Numbered from the stretch's first letter, positions 24,894 to 38,544 are shown. The stretch is DNA of 64,000 nt from Muricea muricata (GCA_963855995.1 OY979725.1:3348001-3412000); one strand, 5' to 3'. Program-made: numbers and translations. Notes: generated by a model from the letters alone, not told the origin.

Positions 24894-25663
24894 GTTATTT
24901 TTCAAACTGAATAGATAATTTTTACCATATACTGTGGGCACATTTTCGTATGCTAAATTCCTCGCATATATGGGCTTTTGTCAACACATTTTTTCACAGT
25001 TTTTCTTAATTAACGTCTACGTTGTCAAAGAAATGTCTATGTTCCTTTAGAGAAAAATGTCTAATAGGGAGCTCTTTATGAGCATTTTATTGATGTAATA
25101 AGCCTTAAATGAGACAAAAATTTACTTTGTATTCTGAAAGGCACAAGATAAAGGCAAAATAGATTTGAACTGATTTGTTGCTTGTATCTGTCTGGCCGAT
25201 GGAGACACCATACGTCCAGCTATTCTTGTTATACAAGCACTAAATTATCTGTCTTGTCACAGCACCGATGATTCACAAAGGATTTCGTCACGAATGGGTC
25301 TCATGTACTACTTTCAAGAACGGTTTACCGAAATACATTCTGCACCCACAATGCACGCACTAATATAATAGTATTTTAAAATAGTATAATATAATATAAT
25401 ATAATAGAGCTAAATGTATTTATTACTGTACAAATCGTATGCTGAAAGATATTTAATATTGTTAAAATAGTCACCTAATATTCGCTTTACAAACCTATTT
25501 AGGTTCAATAAATAGTCTCGATAAGTCAAAATCTTGTCTAAATTGTTTAAAATGCTCTATTCAACTCAATTTTGTCTTGCGGTCTTGCTCTAAATTTAGT
25601 CTAGACTTCGAACTGACAGGCCACATCCAGTTACCCTTTTACGATCAATGGCTTTGTCAACCT
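24894..25663. other. Intergenic, between two convergent gene ends
   Basis: Holds an ATAAT microsatellite (about 25375-25406) and AATAAA on both strands (plus at about 25507, minus at 25424-25419), as expected between convergent genes. Confidence 0.5.
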
Positions 25664-28600
25664 TCAGCAAGAACAAGACGAAGTATCGCTTCTGTATTCC
25701 CAGTGATTGCCCCAAAAGCCCGCGCACAAGTAGCCACCCGGACCCTGCGCCTTAAAATCGGGTCCAGTCAGGACATAATCAGGCACAAGGTTAGAGAAAG
25801 GTGACCTTGCCATAGGTGGAATAGTGGGCGTGGCTAAATGCATGACGTCACGTATAGAGGATAATGATGTACCTGTGATAACCAAGGCTAGCCGTGATCC
25901 AGAGTGAGGGACTAGGGAGAGGACGCCAATATCACGTGATTCAAATACACAATTACCTGGAAAGGAAGATAGTTTCAAATTAAAGTCCCGTTAACCTGGG
26001 AGATTTTAACTACAATTTTAGCAACTCTTTCCTTTTGGAGGATGTGAAAGAATGGATTACTTAATCGTGTTGTTATGAAATCATAGATATTAGAAAAAGG
26101 GATGGATTGGCAACTCTTTTGTTATCTATATTTTATCTTCAGTTGAGCACACCGGAAGCAAACATTGCCCAACTTGCATGGTAGTTATGCTCATGAACTC
26201 AATTTCGTTCATGCGCATAATTACCATAGCGAGTTGTGCAATGTTCGTTTCCGGTCTATTCAAAATAACTGAACCGAAAGTCGTGTATAGTATTGAATAG
26301 CGTTGCCAATCCATTCCCCCTTTCTAATATCTATGATGAAATATCATAACCTGGGACATTTATAACTCATTGACTTTTTCACACCATTCAAAAGGAGAAA
26401 ATCGCACTGTAAATTGCAACACAAATCGCTCGTGTAAGATCGTCTAAACGTCTTTTCATAAGTGCAGGGAAGCAAGCGGTTAGCGCATTGTGCCTCTCAC
26501 CACTGAGAAAACTAAACTAAACCAGGTGTGCACGTCGAGTGAAGTTTCCGTATTGACTTGGGGCCAGTTGTCCAAGGCCGCTTAGACGTAAGATTCAAAG
26601 AGAACTTCCTAACTGCTTATTTATAAGTATGTAAATGTTTCTTCAAGAATTGTGTTTGGATGAATAGAAGTGTTTGTGTCTAATGTTTTGGAAGAAACGG
26701 AGTTGTAGGAATACTGAAACCAAAACAGTAGTTTAACATTAACCCAGTTAATGCTAAACCAGCTTTGAACAACCGTCCCCTGTATTCTTCTCTTTTGTGC
26801 TTCGGGGATTTTTCTCCTCCCTTCCCAAAATCAACACATATATAAAACATCAAGATAGGCAGCTTCGTTTAATTCGGGCTACATCCTGTCTGTCAGTGAT
26901 AAAGTGATTAAATTAAATTAAACATCGCTGGTTTTTCTCTGTATACGTCGAACTGTGTTACTTCAGTCATATGTGTCATCCGCCTTTCAAAATACAACTT
27001 GGTACTCTAGTCATCGTCACAATCACTGAATCACAAGTGTCTAAAGTACCTAGTAACCAAATTTATGTTTAGTGCACCCCATCAGGCCAGGAGGGCTAGA
27101 GCAATGCAACCTCCCCAGAACACCATTCCCTGCTGCGATCAGACACGACTCACAGGATACTAGAAGCGCTCTTTTGAAACCCTTGAACCCTAAACCCAGA
27201 CGAATTCCGTGCCCTACAATTCGGTCTTACCTAAACTAACAGACTGATCCTCTTTAAAGTTCAGTGGAACCTTCTCGAGGTACGACTTGGTAAACGAAAT
27301 TTCTCCAACAATAATCAAGTTATGGTCACGAATGGCCTCATCATCTAAGTCCGTATTTCGTATCACAGGAACGATGGAATCAGACGTTAAGTAAAATGTG
27401 TTTGCGATGTAGACAGCCATTTGAAGCAATGCTTGGGTTGTTTCTCGTTTACTTGACGCGTCTGAAAATACAAAATTGAAGTTTAGTGGTGTCTCTTGCG
27501 AGTTCAATATCCCTAGTGTCATTGACTTTTTTCCTTTTCTGTGGCAGTTGAAATCACTGTCCGCTGGATAGCGCTATCCACTTTAGTACAACCAACCCTA
27601 GATAAAAATTCCCTACACTCTTCCGAAGTAGATAACTTCACTACGTCTCCGGCTCTAAATTCAAAACATCCATATCGGCAATGATGGCCGGCTGTCACCT
27701 ACGATCATATGCTAAGACGAAAAATGAAATGTAGAAAATAAGACTCCGTTTACACTACTATATAACGCTACGTTTAGCACTCTGATATAGGTCTTACCAG
27801 TCACTGAACATGTTTATAGAAAGTTCGTACAACCGGTTCCTGATTTGCAGCTTTGTTCACACGATAATGGTACGAGTATAGCTTAAACAGAGTGCTAGCC
27901 ATAGCGTCATAGTGTGACGAGGGCCCAAGATTATTGGGTTCGTTAGAAAGCAACTCTTTGCTGTCAGTGGAGACAAGCATATAAGCATCTGAAGAACAAT
28001 CTCACGTAAACATCTTATATCAAACGTACCAACAACAATAACAAGTGGACGTTCTGCAACACGCCGAGACGGACCATGATTCAGAGGACCTCGTTGTGTT
28101 TCGGACTCGAAGGAAACATCACCGGCTTCACATAATTTCCAATTCTTAGCCTCGTTTTTACAAAGGTCGAATATTTTTTCTAAAATATGTGAACGGTAAA
28201 GGATACATAGTTCGATGGTATTTGAAGTAAATGCTTTCATCATGTGTGTGTGTTTACCAAGTGGGTGGAGGTGCGGTGATCATCTTTAAGGTAATGTGGA
28301 AAACACAGAAACATTGTCACAAAAACATTATGTTTCCTATTAATGTTTCTCTGTTTGTCCTCCTCGGGAAACATTGCTACAGAAACATTATGTATTCTAT
28401 TAATGTTTGTCTGTTTGTCCCCCACGGGAAACATTGTTACAGAAACATTATGTTTCCTATTAATGTTTCTCTGTTTGTCCCCCTCGGTATCAATGTTTTC
28501 TAGTTCAAATGTTCCCAAGGTAACTTCCTTGCAACAAACTTAAGCCAAATTAATTTCAATTCCCAAATGGGAGGAAATTTCATTAGATTTTCAATAAATT

Positions 28601-31600
28601 CCTAACGGTCGATTTCCACCAGTAGCTTTCATGCGCACTTGTTTGCTCAATTTTTCTTCAAATTTCTTAAAAACGGTGAATGAACGAGCTAACTAACAAC
28701 ATGACATTTCGTTCTCTGACCACACAATCAACCATATATTTGAACCCTAACATACCGTTCTTGTCGTCTAGAGAAACTCCAAGACCGTCGACAATGAGAC
28801 GTGTTTCTGCCCAGAGGACTGGAGAGATTGAAGGTTCGGTAAATCTTAGTCGGATCGCGTTTGTGGTAACTATGGTAACGTTGGACTCAGTGAACTTTAT
28901 GCGAACGGTCGTTTTTCGAAAGGGTATAGACTGTTGTATAACCTGGACCCCTCGAACTCCTGAAACATGGGAATATAGAATTCAGTATGCAGGTCATTTT
29001 ACACGAGGCAATTTTTCTTACAAATCAGTCTTACATGGGTCGACGTTAACTTGATTATACTGGATGAAAAAATATTTTGGCAGCAAGTATACACGCGCAA
29101 AATCTAAGATACGACGCATGTCAAACAGCCGTCAACAAATTCCCTTTGCACTGCTTGTCCAAAGTTGTCACCAAGTTTGGATAATTGGGCTATCAAATCG
29201 TAATAGTCTTGTATATAAATTCTAAAAAGGGCGTGTGATAGAGTATAATGTAATACACGGCCAGGCGTCTGCTCCAGGCTTGTTACCTTCCAGACATCAA
29301 GTCCATATCAGGGTGCGTTCATAATACTTGCTCTAACTTGATGATAACAAGTTGTCGACAGGCTTGATTGTCATGAATTTTTTTACACATCAATTTGATA
29401 ACAAAATTAATGCACAAAAAATCTACAACTTCATAGTTTGACACGCAGAACGCCTTGAATCTTGTTAAAACTTGTAAAACAGCTTGTTTCAAACTTGTTC
29501 CAAGGCACATAATGTTATTTTGAACAAAGTAATTCACTTACCATGAGAACCAGAAGGATTGTAAACTGTCAGAAGAAATTCTCCTGAAGCAGCGATGTTG
29601 CGATTTGGAATTTTGGTTGAAGAGTACTTGGATGTACTGTCGTCTTTTTCGCATGACGTTTTGTCCTTGTTTTTTGAACATGCTGCAAAAGAAGGGAGGA
29701 AATGACGATAGGAATCAACAAAATTAACTGTTTTCCAATTAACTTATATTTGGAGCAATGATGCCTCATTATCTTTAAGAAAAAGTCTTTTTCATGGAAA
29801 ATCTGGTTGGAACTCATTTTGTTTCAGAAACTTTTTCAATTGTACAAGGTTTTCACAATAAAAAATGAATAAACATCGACATCTTTGTTGACTAGTTCAT
29901 GACTTTGTTTCAATGTCTCGTTTGTTGACTAGTACAGGTGTATGCACCACAGAATACCACAATACAACAGAATATCAGTCTTATCTATTTTTGGTATAAA
30001 ACTGGGAAGAAACAAAATACTTTATTTAAGTGAGCATATATTCAATTTGATGTTAATTGACAAACAAGATAAATATTTTGATGTAAATTCTTAAAAATAA
30101 TGGGGATAAAGTGTAAATAAATTTCCTTGTTTTTGATACATTTTTTTGCTAAATTCTCGTAAAATCAGGAAGTTAGAAAATAAGCTTGCAAACCAACATT
30201 AGTTATGTTGATCAACAGTTGCTCTAAGCGATACAAAATTTCTGCCACTCAGGAACAACACAAAGCAATCAAATTTGCTATAGAATGCTTGATCTTTGCA
30301 AATTACTGATAAGCCTGATATAATGTGGTACATACCATGTGTTTTTTGTAGTCATTTTAGTACTAACGTTCTAATAAATAAGGTCAGCAATATCTGAACA
30401 GTTTAACCACACAGCATGAAAGACCAAATCCTGGTTCAATTTGATAAACTAATCCTGATTTATTGCCACAATGGTATTCTGTGGTACATTAGGATTTTAC
30501 CCAAATAATACCAGGTTTCAAAAACACTAGAAACTCCTGAATCTCCACAGGAAGAAAAAATACAATGAAAAACTATAAAAGAAAACAACAATAGGCCATG
30601 ATATATACTTGTGACAAAAAATATGGACGATGGAAAATTGTGTGGCATTCTGTGGTACATACACCTGTATAAGAAGTTTTGGAAATATGTTTCAAAAAAA
30701 GGAACATTGCTCAGATCAGAGAAACTTGTCTCCGACACAAAGACTACTTTTCCTATTGCATCACTGTCTTTTTAACTGGTTCCCTCAATCATACTGTCCA
30801 GCCAAACAATCAACGGATGCTTTATAGCATTGATTAAGAAGTGGCTAATTCATGCATTACGTTCAACACTTTCCAAACAATCGAATACTCATAATAAATA
30901 CTCATAAACAAGAGTTCATTAAAAACTTTCTTCAAGAATTATAAATCAGACACCTGGACTAGAGATCCGTTCAATGGCAAACTTGGAGTGTTTTAGAAGG
31001 AATTTTCTTATGTCTTGGTCATTGACAACTCCTCCATCGTTTGTGGTATACGTGTCCCACCACCAATGACCTTGGCGAGGTATCTCATTGTACGTGACGT
31101 CATTGCCTTGCTCCTTTAGTAGTCGATACATCCTTTTAGAGAAATATGATGGTACGACATTATCCTTCTCTCCCACTCGAATCATAACTGGCACACCCTG
31201 GGTAAAAAAGAATAGTTTTGGGCTTTGATGCCACCCCACGCAATTAACATGAACTGGCCTTGAGGCCAAGTGTTTACATTATCAATTTTTTACCAGCTTT
31301 CTGTTTTTGTCTTGTGATCGGTGAGTATCAGGGTGTTAGCTAGCCATATAGTATGCACTGGACGGACTCCCAATTGTGATAATAAGGAAATTCTCCAATC
31401 AGATTTGAGTGGAAAGTTTTTATTTTATCAGATGAATTGTGCGTATATTTTTGTTTGCCTTCAATGCCAGTTAGATGATAAAGGAAATACCAAAAGTCAC
31501 TATTTAAGCCGATTTTTCCCCATTTTGTGCTGTACAAATTTACGACAAAGTGACGATGTAAAAATATTCATCCTTGTCTAAATCACCCAAAATATCTTCA

Positions 31601-34600
31601 GAGCAGGCCGTCAAACTCCCCTGAGCTTTTTGTCTCGCAAACCTCAAACAACATTACTTTCTTGATTATATTTTACCTAAAACGGACTTAACTTTGGTTT
31701 CCTGGCTACGTTTACGGAGCGTACGTTTCCTCAAGCTGTAATGACTAGCTAATGTCGAGCACTCGAGTTGTGTTAGTCTTATTCATGTGTGTCACCCGCC
31801 CTTCAAAATAGCGGAGTAATCTTTGCACGATAAATGTATCATCATCCAAAGGGCTAAAGCAATTATGAAAATATCAAACATGATATTCAGATACAGCACA
31901 TGCGTCAAAACCTGCGTGTTTGGGCAGATGGACAATGCTTTACCTTCAAATTAGACGAATGTTTATCCGCATCGTTCTCCGCGATACAAGACTCCATTAT
32001 GTGCTTAACACTTGGATCCGTGTGGCTGATGCTTATGTCATGTCTAAAAAAGACATTCGATTCTCCATAACTCTCCTTACTCGTCCAACCTGCGATCGAC
32101 AAAACAGCCAGCGCGATGTCTGGACGATGTGTGGACAATTGCCTAAAAAGTTAAAATTCAGTTTTTGCTGGAGAAAAAAATAAAATTCAGACAATTGAAA
32201 AGGGAAAAAATTCTTGCATGCAATTAAAAAAAACTAATTCACAATTCTCTTTTAGATGTCGTTGATAAATCCCAATCCACAACAATCCCAATGATTTAAT
32301 ATTAGATACAATAATCTTGTTGAGTTCAACGTGCGGATTACGGATAAAGACAGATGTGACCATAGTCTGTAAGAACACCTACCATGCCCCGTGGCCACCC
32401 ATGGAATGCCCAGCGAACACAACCGCCTTGCTGTTTGCCTTTGCGTTTATCCAATCATGTCCTCGTGTGAGCTCAGCGAGTTTTTCCAACGACGTCATAG
32501 CAGTAAGCTCTCCTGGCCCTTCCCAGTTGTGGGCACCATGCCTTGTTGGTGCGAGAGTCCACATTCCTTCCACTCCAAACAACCATTTCTCATTTATCCT
32601 TCTCTTATAGGCATCTGCCTGGTCTTGGGCTAAAATACCTACAGTGTTATGAAAACAATGACTGGTTTAGTTTAGTTCAGTCCGTGAGTACCATTTTAAC
32701 GCACGAGCAAAGCCCAAAAAGGTTCAACCAAATTGACATGATGTTGTATCTTGGTCCTGATTGGTTAGTATAGGTTTGGTCACATGATAAGAAAAAGCAC
32801 ATGTAAGGACGGAGAGTAGATTTTAAGGTTTAGCGAACGTGAATAAAGTTAGTGGTTAAAGTATATCATTATAGTGGTTAAAGTATATCATTATAGTGGT
32901 TAAACCGGCAACAAAGATACAAAACATGACAAAATCATAATATTTATTGTGTTCTGGTGGTCTACTCCGGTTTAAATAATGTTTGTGGTGTTCCCGCTCT
33001 GAGTCATATTCATAAACACTTGGAAACTGGAAAGCAGGAAAAATATGCCTGAAGAAGGTGCGAATCGGTCATACGACTTTTGGAATACTGGTCCAATTGC
33101 TCTGTCAACTAAGCTGAACGGCCAGGTGAATTCGAGTGTGTGATGTTTCGAAACAGAGTCTAGTTTTTTTCGATGTCAACGTAATCTTAAATGTAATTAT
33201 GACTTTTAATCTGCTTTGATGTTTTGTACACATGTGAAAACGTTGTTTGTGGACAGTGTTTCATCTGAGTAACATTAAGGCAGTATAAAAATCCTGAATG
33301 CACTCCGCCACGCACGAGCTGAGCTCTGACTTTGCGTTACCTATATATAAGCTTCTTCCCACGTTTATGGTAAACAGAAGATGAATTTATTCCATACCTG
33401 AACCGTGAAGCGTCAACAGCACTGGATAAGTTTGTAAGGCACCAGTCTCCTTTTTGATAATCGGGAAAATAGCCGCAGCTTTCTGTAGAGATCCATCATG
33501 ATCGATAAAAGTGAAGACAAATGAGCCACTGCTTCCTCGACATCTGATTTCAAATGATCTCTGATATTTTAAGCCGTCGTTAGATTTCAACTGCAATTCC
33601 ACCTGGGTATCTTTCCCAGGACACGAGGCAAGATCATTGTCTTTGAACGTAAAAGTCGCAATTATTGAATGAATTTGACCGGGTGCAATGGTTAACCTCT
33701 GTTGTTTATCAAGATGCAAGCTAATATCAGGTCCCCGACTCTGCGAAACGACGGACAGCTTAGTGATCGTCAGCCATTTTGTTGGGTGATGATTGCTTAT
33801 TGGGATGGATAAGTGGTTGCTAAAGATGCGACCATCAACCAAATCTGGAACGGCAAGTGGGTGAATTTCTAACGATGGCTCTTTGTCGGCTGGTGTCAAG
33901 AGGCAGGAGAATCGCATGACGCCAACAGCTCTTGCCCGCAGTAATACCGAGTGCATGCCGGGTTTTAGGTGAACAGGATGCCTAGAGTATGTTTTAAAAT
34001 ATGTTACGCAAAGTTTAAGTTACATGTTACTGAGCCATGTTATGGTTATCAGATTACTGCATGCAAACTACTCATACATAACTATACGCGACTGTGCATG
34101 GATTGACCGGCTAACTTAAACACGTATAGACAAAGTCACCAACCGATCTAACAGATAGAGTAATTAAACAACCAACCAGCAAAGTAACTAAATAATCAAC
34201 AGATCAATTAATCATCCAAGTGGCTAGCAAGCCAGCAAGTAATCCATCTAACCAATCAAATAACTAACAAGCCAACCAGTCAGTCATTCATCTAACCAAT
34301 CAGCACACCAACCAACAGACAAGCCAGCCAGCTAGCCAACCAACCAACCAAGCAGCAAACCAGTCAGCCAGACAAATAACCAGCCTGCTACCCAGCTATC
34401 AAACCAACCTACAAGCCAGCTAACTAACCAGCCAACCTAAAAAGCAGCCAACCAACCAGCCAGCCACACTACCAATCAGCCAGCCAACCACCAGCATGAC
34501 AACTACCTAAACAACAACCAGCCTGCCCAGCCCAGCCAACCAGCTTATGAACTTCAAGCCATAACAACTAGCCAGCCAGCCTACCAAACCCCAGCCAGCC

Positions 34601-35971
34601 ATTACCACCAGCCGGCCAGCATAACAACCAAGCAACTAACAGTCAGTAAGCCAGCCAGCCAGCCAATCAAGCAGCCAATCAAGCAGCCACTCAAATAACA
34701 AATGAACCATTAACTGATCAACCAATAAACCAACCAGCTCAAACCCAACCAGCAGATTAACCTGGTGCTTTTAATTAACAGACTGATCAAACAATCTGAC
34801 CCTAATGACAGACCGGACAACTAACCAATTGGCCTAATAAACAGACTGACCGACGAACCTTACTTGACCAGCCAGCTGACTGACCACTGATCCCACAAGT
34901 TCTGTTGGCCAACTTGCTAAGCAATTAAGTAACGTGTGAGACTGATTGACTGAGGGCTAATCAAATGACCATGTATTAGTACTTGACTAACTGGCCAATA
35001 ACTGACCAATCAAACAACCAATTATCTAACCAATTAACTGTCTATCCAACCAGCCTACAAAGTAAATAAATTGCCAACCAACTGACAAATTGAGTGTTAA
35101 ACCAACATTTTAGGTAATGAATAATCGCTAATGGACACTTTAATTAATAACTAACTGACGATGAATCTATTATGGTAAGACTATGTCATCTAAAAGACTT
35201 TACAATGTCTTGTTAAACTTACCAGTACTGACTCCTGTTATACAGATCACCAGCCAGAATGTTACCATTGATGTAAATGGTACTAACCCGTTCACACTGT
35301 ATTAGTAGCGTCATCTCGCTATTCAGGAGAAAATCTCCAACAAACCAGCCTTGCCATTCATAAGATGCCACAGAAACCAGCTGAGACGCAACTCCTTCCA
35401 AATTATATGAGACTGCAACAATACCATTCTCATTCGCTTGAACGGTTTCCCATGTAACCTTCCCCCCAGGTACCAGCTCAGAATAGGCTTCAAAGTCCTT
35501 ATTATGTTTTTGACACGATAATTTTTCAATCCCCCCGAAGGCTTCTAAAGGATCACCATCAATTTCAGGTTTTCCAATTTGAAACGGTGCGATAATGTGC
35601 CATAGACCTATTTGTCCGGTGAATTTGCCACTCAATTTAGCAGCTTCCTTGAAGCATTTGTTCGCCTTGGTATTCTTGCCTAGGCGATTATATATGTCTC
35701 CTAAAAGCGTCCACAACCGACTCGCATCGCTCCTACCTTTGACAAGCAATTTCTCGCCAATGCACACAGTTGCTTTGTCTAAATGTCCCTCGCATTTCAG
35801 TCGAAGCACGTTGTTAGAATCTGCCTTTGAGCATTTAACTTTGCTTGCCTTAAGCTTTTCAACATCGTCTTCCACCGTCTTGTATAGCGATTTCTTGTTC
35901 AAAGCTAACACATTGCGAATGCAAAACGTTTGTAGGGTTAAAACAGCCAGAGAAAACCGCACACAGAGCAT
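25664..35971 (-). CDS. Large secreted alpha/beta-hydrolase-type protein, ten exons
   Basis: Exons (5' to 3'): 35971-35223, 33981-33398, 32629-32383, 32142-31944, 31197-30954, 29682-29542, 28959-28756, 28179-28030, 27461-27231, 25956-25664. All phases match and total 3042 nt, 1013 residues. Residues 1-23 look like a signal peptide. A TPR-like stretch (about 80-115) and a beta-rich region with IYINGNILAGDLYNRSQYW follow, then a second beta domain. The hydrolase core carries the nucleophile elbow GHSMGG (Ser520), a candidate Asp605 in VGEKDNVVP and His637 in RQGHWWWD. The C-terminal 340 residues hold further conserved-looking blocks (NTFYLTSDSIVPVI, RDHNLIIVG, PDYVLTGPDF, GFWGNHWEY). This resembles uncharacterised S9/esterase-like proteins; the substrate is unknown. 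A minus-strand AATAAA lies at 25424-25419, 240 nt past the stop. Confidence 0.87.
26074..26345. repeat. Fold-back sequence in the last hydrolase intron
   Basis: CATAGATATTAGAAAAAGGG and GGATTGGCAAC at left are mirrored by GTTGCCAATCC and CTTTCTAATATCTATG at right, with inner arms ACCGGAAGCAAACATTG/CAATGTTCGTTTCCGGT. Confidence 0.75.
26560..26780. mobile_element. MITE with GGGGCCAGTTGTCC termini
   Basis: Left GGGGCCAGTTGTCCAAGGC and right GCTTTGAACAACCGTCCCC are imperfect inverted repeats. Same family as 18481-18680. It lies in the last intron of the hydrolase gene. Confidence 0.65.
28311..28490 (+). repeat. Three tandem 60-bp units
   Basis: ACATTG(T/C)(C/T/A)AC recurs at 28311, 28371 and 28431, an exact 60-bp period, with few differences. 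It lies in the hydrolase intron between the exons at 28756 and 28179. Because 60 is a multiple of 3, both strands stay open, giving repetitive but spurious frames. Confidence 0.9.
32850..32906 (+). repeat. 24-bp tandem repeat, about 2.3 units
   Basis: Unit AGTGGTTAAAGTATATCATT plus ATAT/ATAG sequence repeats in a hydrolase intron. Confidence 0.7.
34140..35070 (+). repeat. Degenerate (CCAGCCAA/CCAACCAG)n tract, about 0.9 kb
   Basis: Most of hydrolase intron 1 is a decayed tetranucleotide-type repeat of CCAGCCAACCAA-like words. Purest at 34310-34480 and 34570-34680. Confidence 0.85.
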
Positions 35972-37710
35972 TTCTTGAAACTAAGACAATTAAGGTACTG
36001 CTATTTTGTTACGCGACGAGACAAGAGGATAATAGATAACCAATATCACACCGAAGTCAAGAGGCCAGGTAAACAAAAATACTACGGCGGATAATGTGTT
36101 TGTACAAGTTTCCCTGTTATGTAAAGTACAATAGCAAAGTCCTTAGACCACGCGGTTTGTTGACAATGCGCGCTGACTCGACCGAGACGAAAGACAAAGA
36201 AACAAGCATGAGAAATACACAACATGGCCAGCCTTTTAATGATGGAAAGTCATAAATCACTTTTGATACTTTCTCTAGACAGTTCGCCAGTTATCAGATT
36301 TCACGGGTCGCCGAAATTCTGACCGTCGCGGCGCGTTTAACAGGCACGGAAATAAAACAACATTAAACAACCAACTTTGTTAGCACTTTACCCTTGTAAT
36401 CAAACAGATATATTCGCCAGCGCAAAACGGTAATGTTTGGCATAAAATGCGCAACTTTGTGACGCACCTCATGCAAATTTGTGGCTATGCGTGGGGCTAC
36501 AATTCCCGCCTACATTTCAAGTTAGGGAAGATTAATGATTTCTAAACGACGATTTGAGAGCATGAAATTTAATTAATGTCGTGATTACGCGACGTATCAT
36601 TCGCGCTTGAGAATCAAATTTAACCCCTCCTGCTGATGAGCGGATATTCAGCTTTGGGTGTCACTTCATTCAACTTGCAACCGCAATTATGCTTTTTCAC
36701 CAAAGCACGCGAGTTAATATTTTTTCATTGTCATTGATTTGGAGTAAAAGACAATCCGGAATGCAACGTGATTTCATATTTTTACGCAGTTTACTGGTCA
36801 ACACTAGCCATTTCTGCGATTATATTGGTCAGAAAATGCAATTGGTCCAGCAATGACCCCCATCAATCGATTAGTGATCATTAGAGATTACATTTCAAAT
36901 TTTCTTTCAAATAGGCCGCTATCCAAGCCAAAATAATAAGAGGTTTGCTTGTACTGCCATTCGCATTTGGTTATCCGCCTTTGAGTCAACACGAATTTGG
37001 GACTGGGATCAAAGAGCGGAACTTTTGTGATCGTAACGGGAAAGAATAACACGAGTTTGTTTCACATTTTAGCCTCTACGTAATGTATTCGAGTCATCTA
37101 TATCAGTCCATAGACATCCCTCAACCTACCTCCTCCTCCTTTTAACTAAATAGTTTATCTGCTTACTTTGATGAACTTTGAAAAGCTCAAAGAAAACATA
37201 TTTTTGAAATAGGGTTCTTCACCCATGATGGAAGGCCATACTTCTACTGTAACTGCATCGATGGAGACCTTGAAAAAAAATAATCTAACATCAAAGACTG
37301 CACGTCCAGACCGCGTGGGATCATTTGGCTATAATGAAATAATATAATTCGGCAAACCGTTATTATTTTTCCAGGGGTAATCAAAGGTTGTTGAAGGAAC
37401 AACAGTAATTTTCAGAGTTGCAAAAATGCCACGGCGAGTATTACCCGTGAGGAAGATTTGCAAAATGGGCAGATGATGATCTATTCCAGAAATCATGCCT
37501 TCTTTCTGAGAAAAAATAGTAATTCTCAGGATTCATTCTGATCTTCAGTTTGGAAAGCCCAACTTTACAACATTTTGGGTTGTATATAGGTTATTTACCT
37601 TGAATAAATAATTGGATCAAAGTTGTGGAAAAGTCTCGACGAATCTCGACTTAAATTGTTTTAAGTCTTTTGACTCTGTTAGAAAACCTTTTCAAAAATA
37701 AATTAAGTTA

Positions 37711-37814
37711 GTTAAATACCTCGAAAGTCGGGATGTATGTCATATACAGCCCTCGGACGCTGCGCGTCCTGGGGGGTTGTATATGACATACATCCCTCCT
37801 TCTCGGTATTTAAC
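37711..37814. repeat. Hairpin, about 42-bp arms
   Basis: GTTAAATACCTCGA ... GGGATGTATGTCATATACA and its mirror ending GGTATTTAAC, with the small inner palindrome GGACGCTGCGCGTCC. Confidence 0.8.
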
Positions 37815-37890
37815 TCTAACATAAATACTTAGATGAAACTATGGAAGAAATCTTGACTTACGGGTCCACCATTAGAATAGCCTCAACTGT

Positions 37891-38172
37891 GAATGGACAA
37901 CTTGCGCTTAAGACTAATTTTTGGTTTGGGGTTAAAGAACGAAATTTCCGAAAAGAAATCATTAAAATTAGAAAAACTGTGAAGTTTGGCTGCGAAATGT
38001 TGTACTGAAAACACGGAAAATATAGCTCTGCGAAATTTGGCAAGTTTGTACACATTTGTATTACGTGCGAGGATTTGTAACTAATTTAGTTACTGTTTTG
38101 CACGTAATACAATTTGATTTCCTTCTTTTTACATACAACAAAAATCAGTCTTTACCGCAAGTTGTCCATTTG
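37891..38172. repeat. Inverted-repeat element, about 280 bp
   Basis: AATGGACAACTTGCGC ... AAGACTAATTTTT at left and AAAAATCAGTCTTTACCGC ... GTTGTCCATT at right. A second inner pair is built on GTATTACGTGC/GCACGTAATAC. Confidence 0.7.
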
Positions 38173-38544
38173 GGTATCGAAAAATTGAGACGTTAATTAA
38201 GCAAATTGGTTACTGGGTCACCACCAACTTATACTAAAACAGCCTTTGTGAGTGGTTAGTTGCATAAACAATGACAGAAAATAAACCGTAGAAATTGGTC
38301 GGATTTTTACCAGGGTAAACTGGTCCATGAGATTAACCGGTGGTCCAGGGGCCATCTAATCATATTCCGCGAAATTTCATTTCCAGCCTGAGCACTAGTC
38401 CAAAACGCGCGACACCCACGCGTGTGTCTCATGGTCGCTTTGAGAAATAGAATTTCATACGTACGTTGTCCACTTGAAAATTTAAGAAAAATATCGAAGT
38501 AGTTTTTTATTTTAAGCTCTCTTCTTTGATTTACCAGCACAAAT

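Larger units (their letters stand above)
35972..38544. other. Divergent intergenic region between hydrolase and DAP1 genes
   Basis: About 2.6 kb with no coding exon recognised; promoters of both genes must lie here. It contains the two inverted-repeat elements listed at 37711 and 37891. Confidence 0.5.

Noticed and set aside
27803..27988. Exon-like minus-strand segment after an AG at 27990-27989, open for about 62 codons in the phase expected after the hydrolase exon ending at 28030
   Set aside because: It runs into a TGA just before the only good donor, and skipping it to 27461 gives a better, full-length continuation. It could be a terminating alternative exon, but nothing supports this.
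28240..28518. Long overlapping frames on both strands with a repeated peptide
   Set aside because: Artefact of a 60-bp tandem repeat, whose period is a multiple of three, inside an intron.
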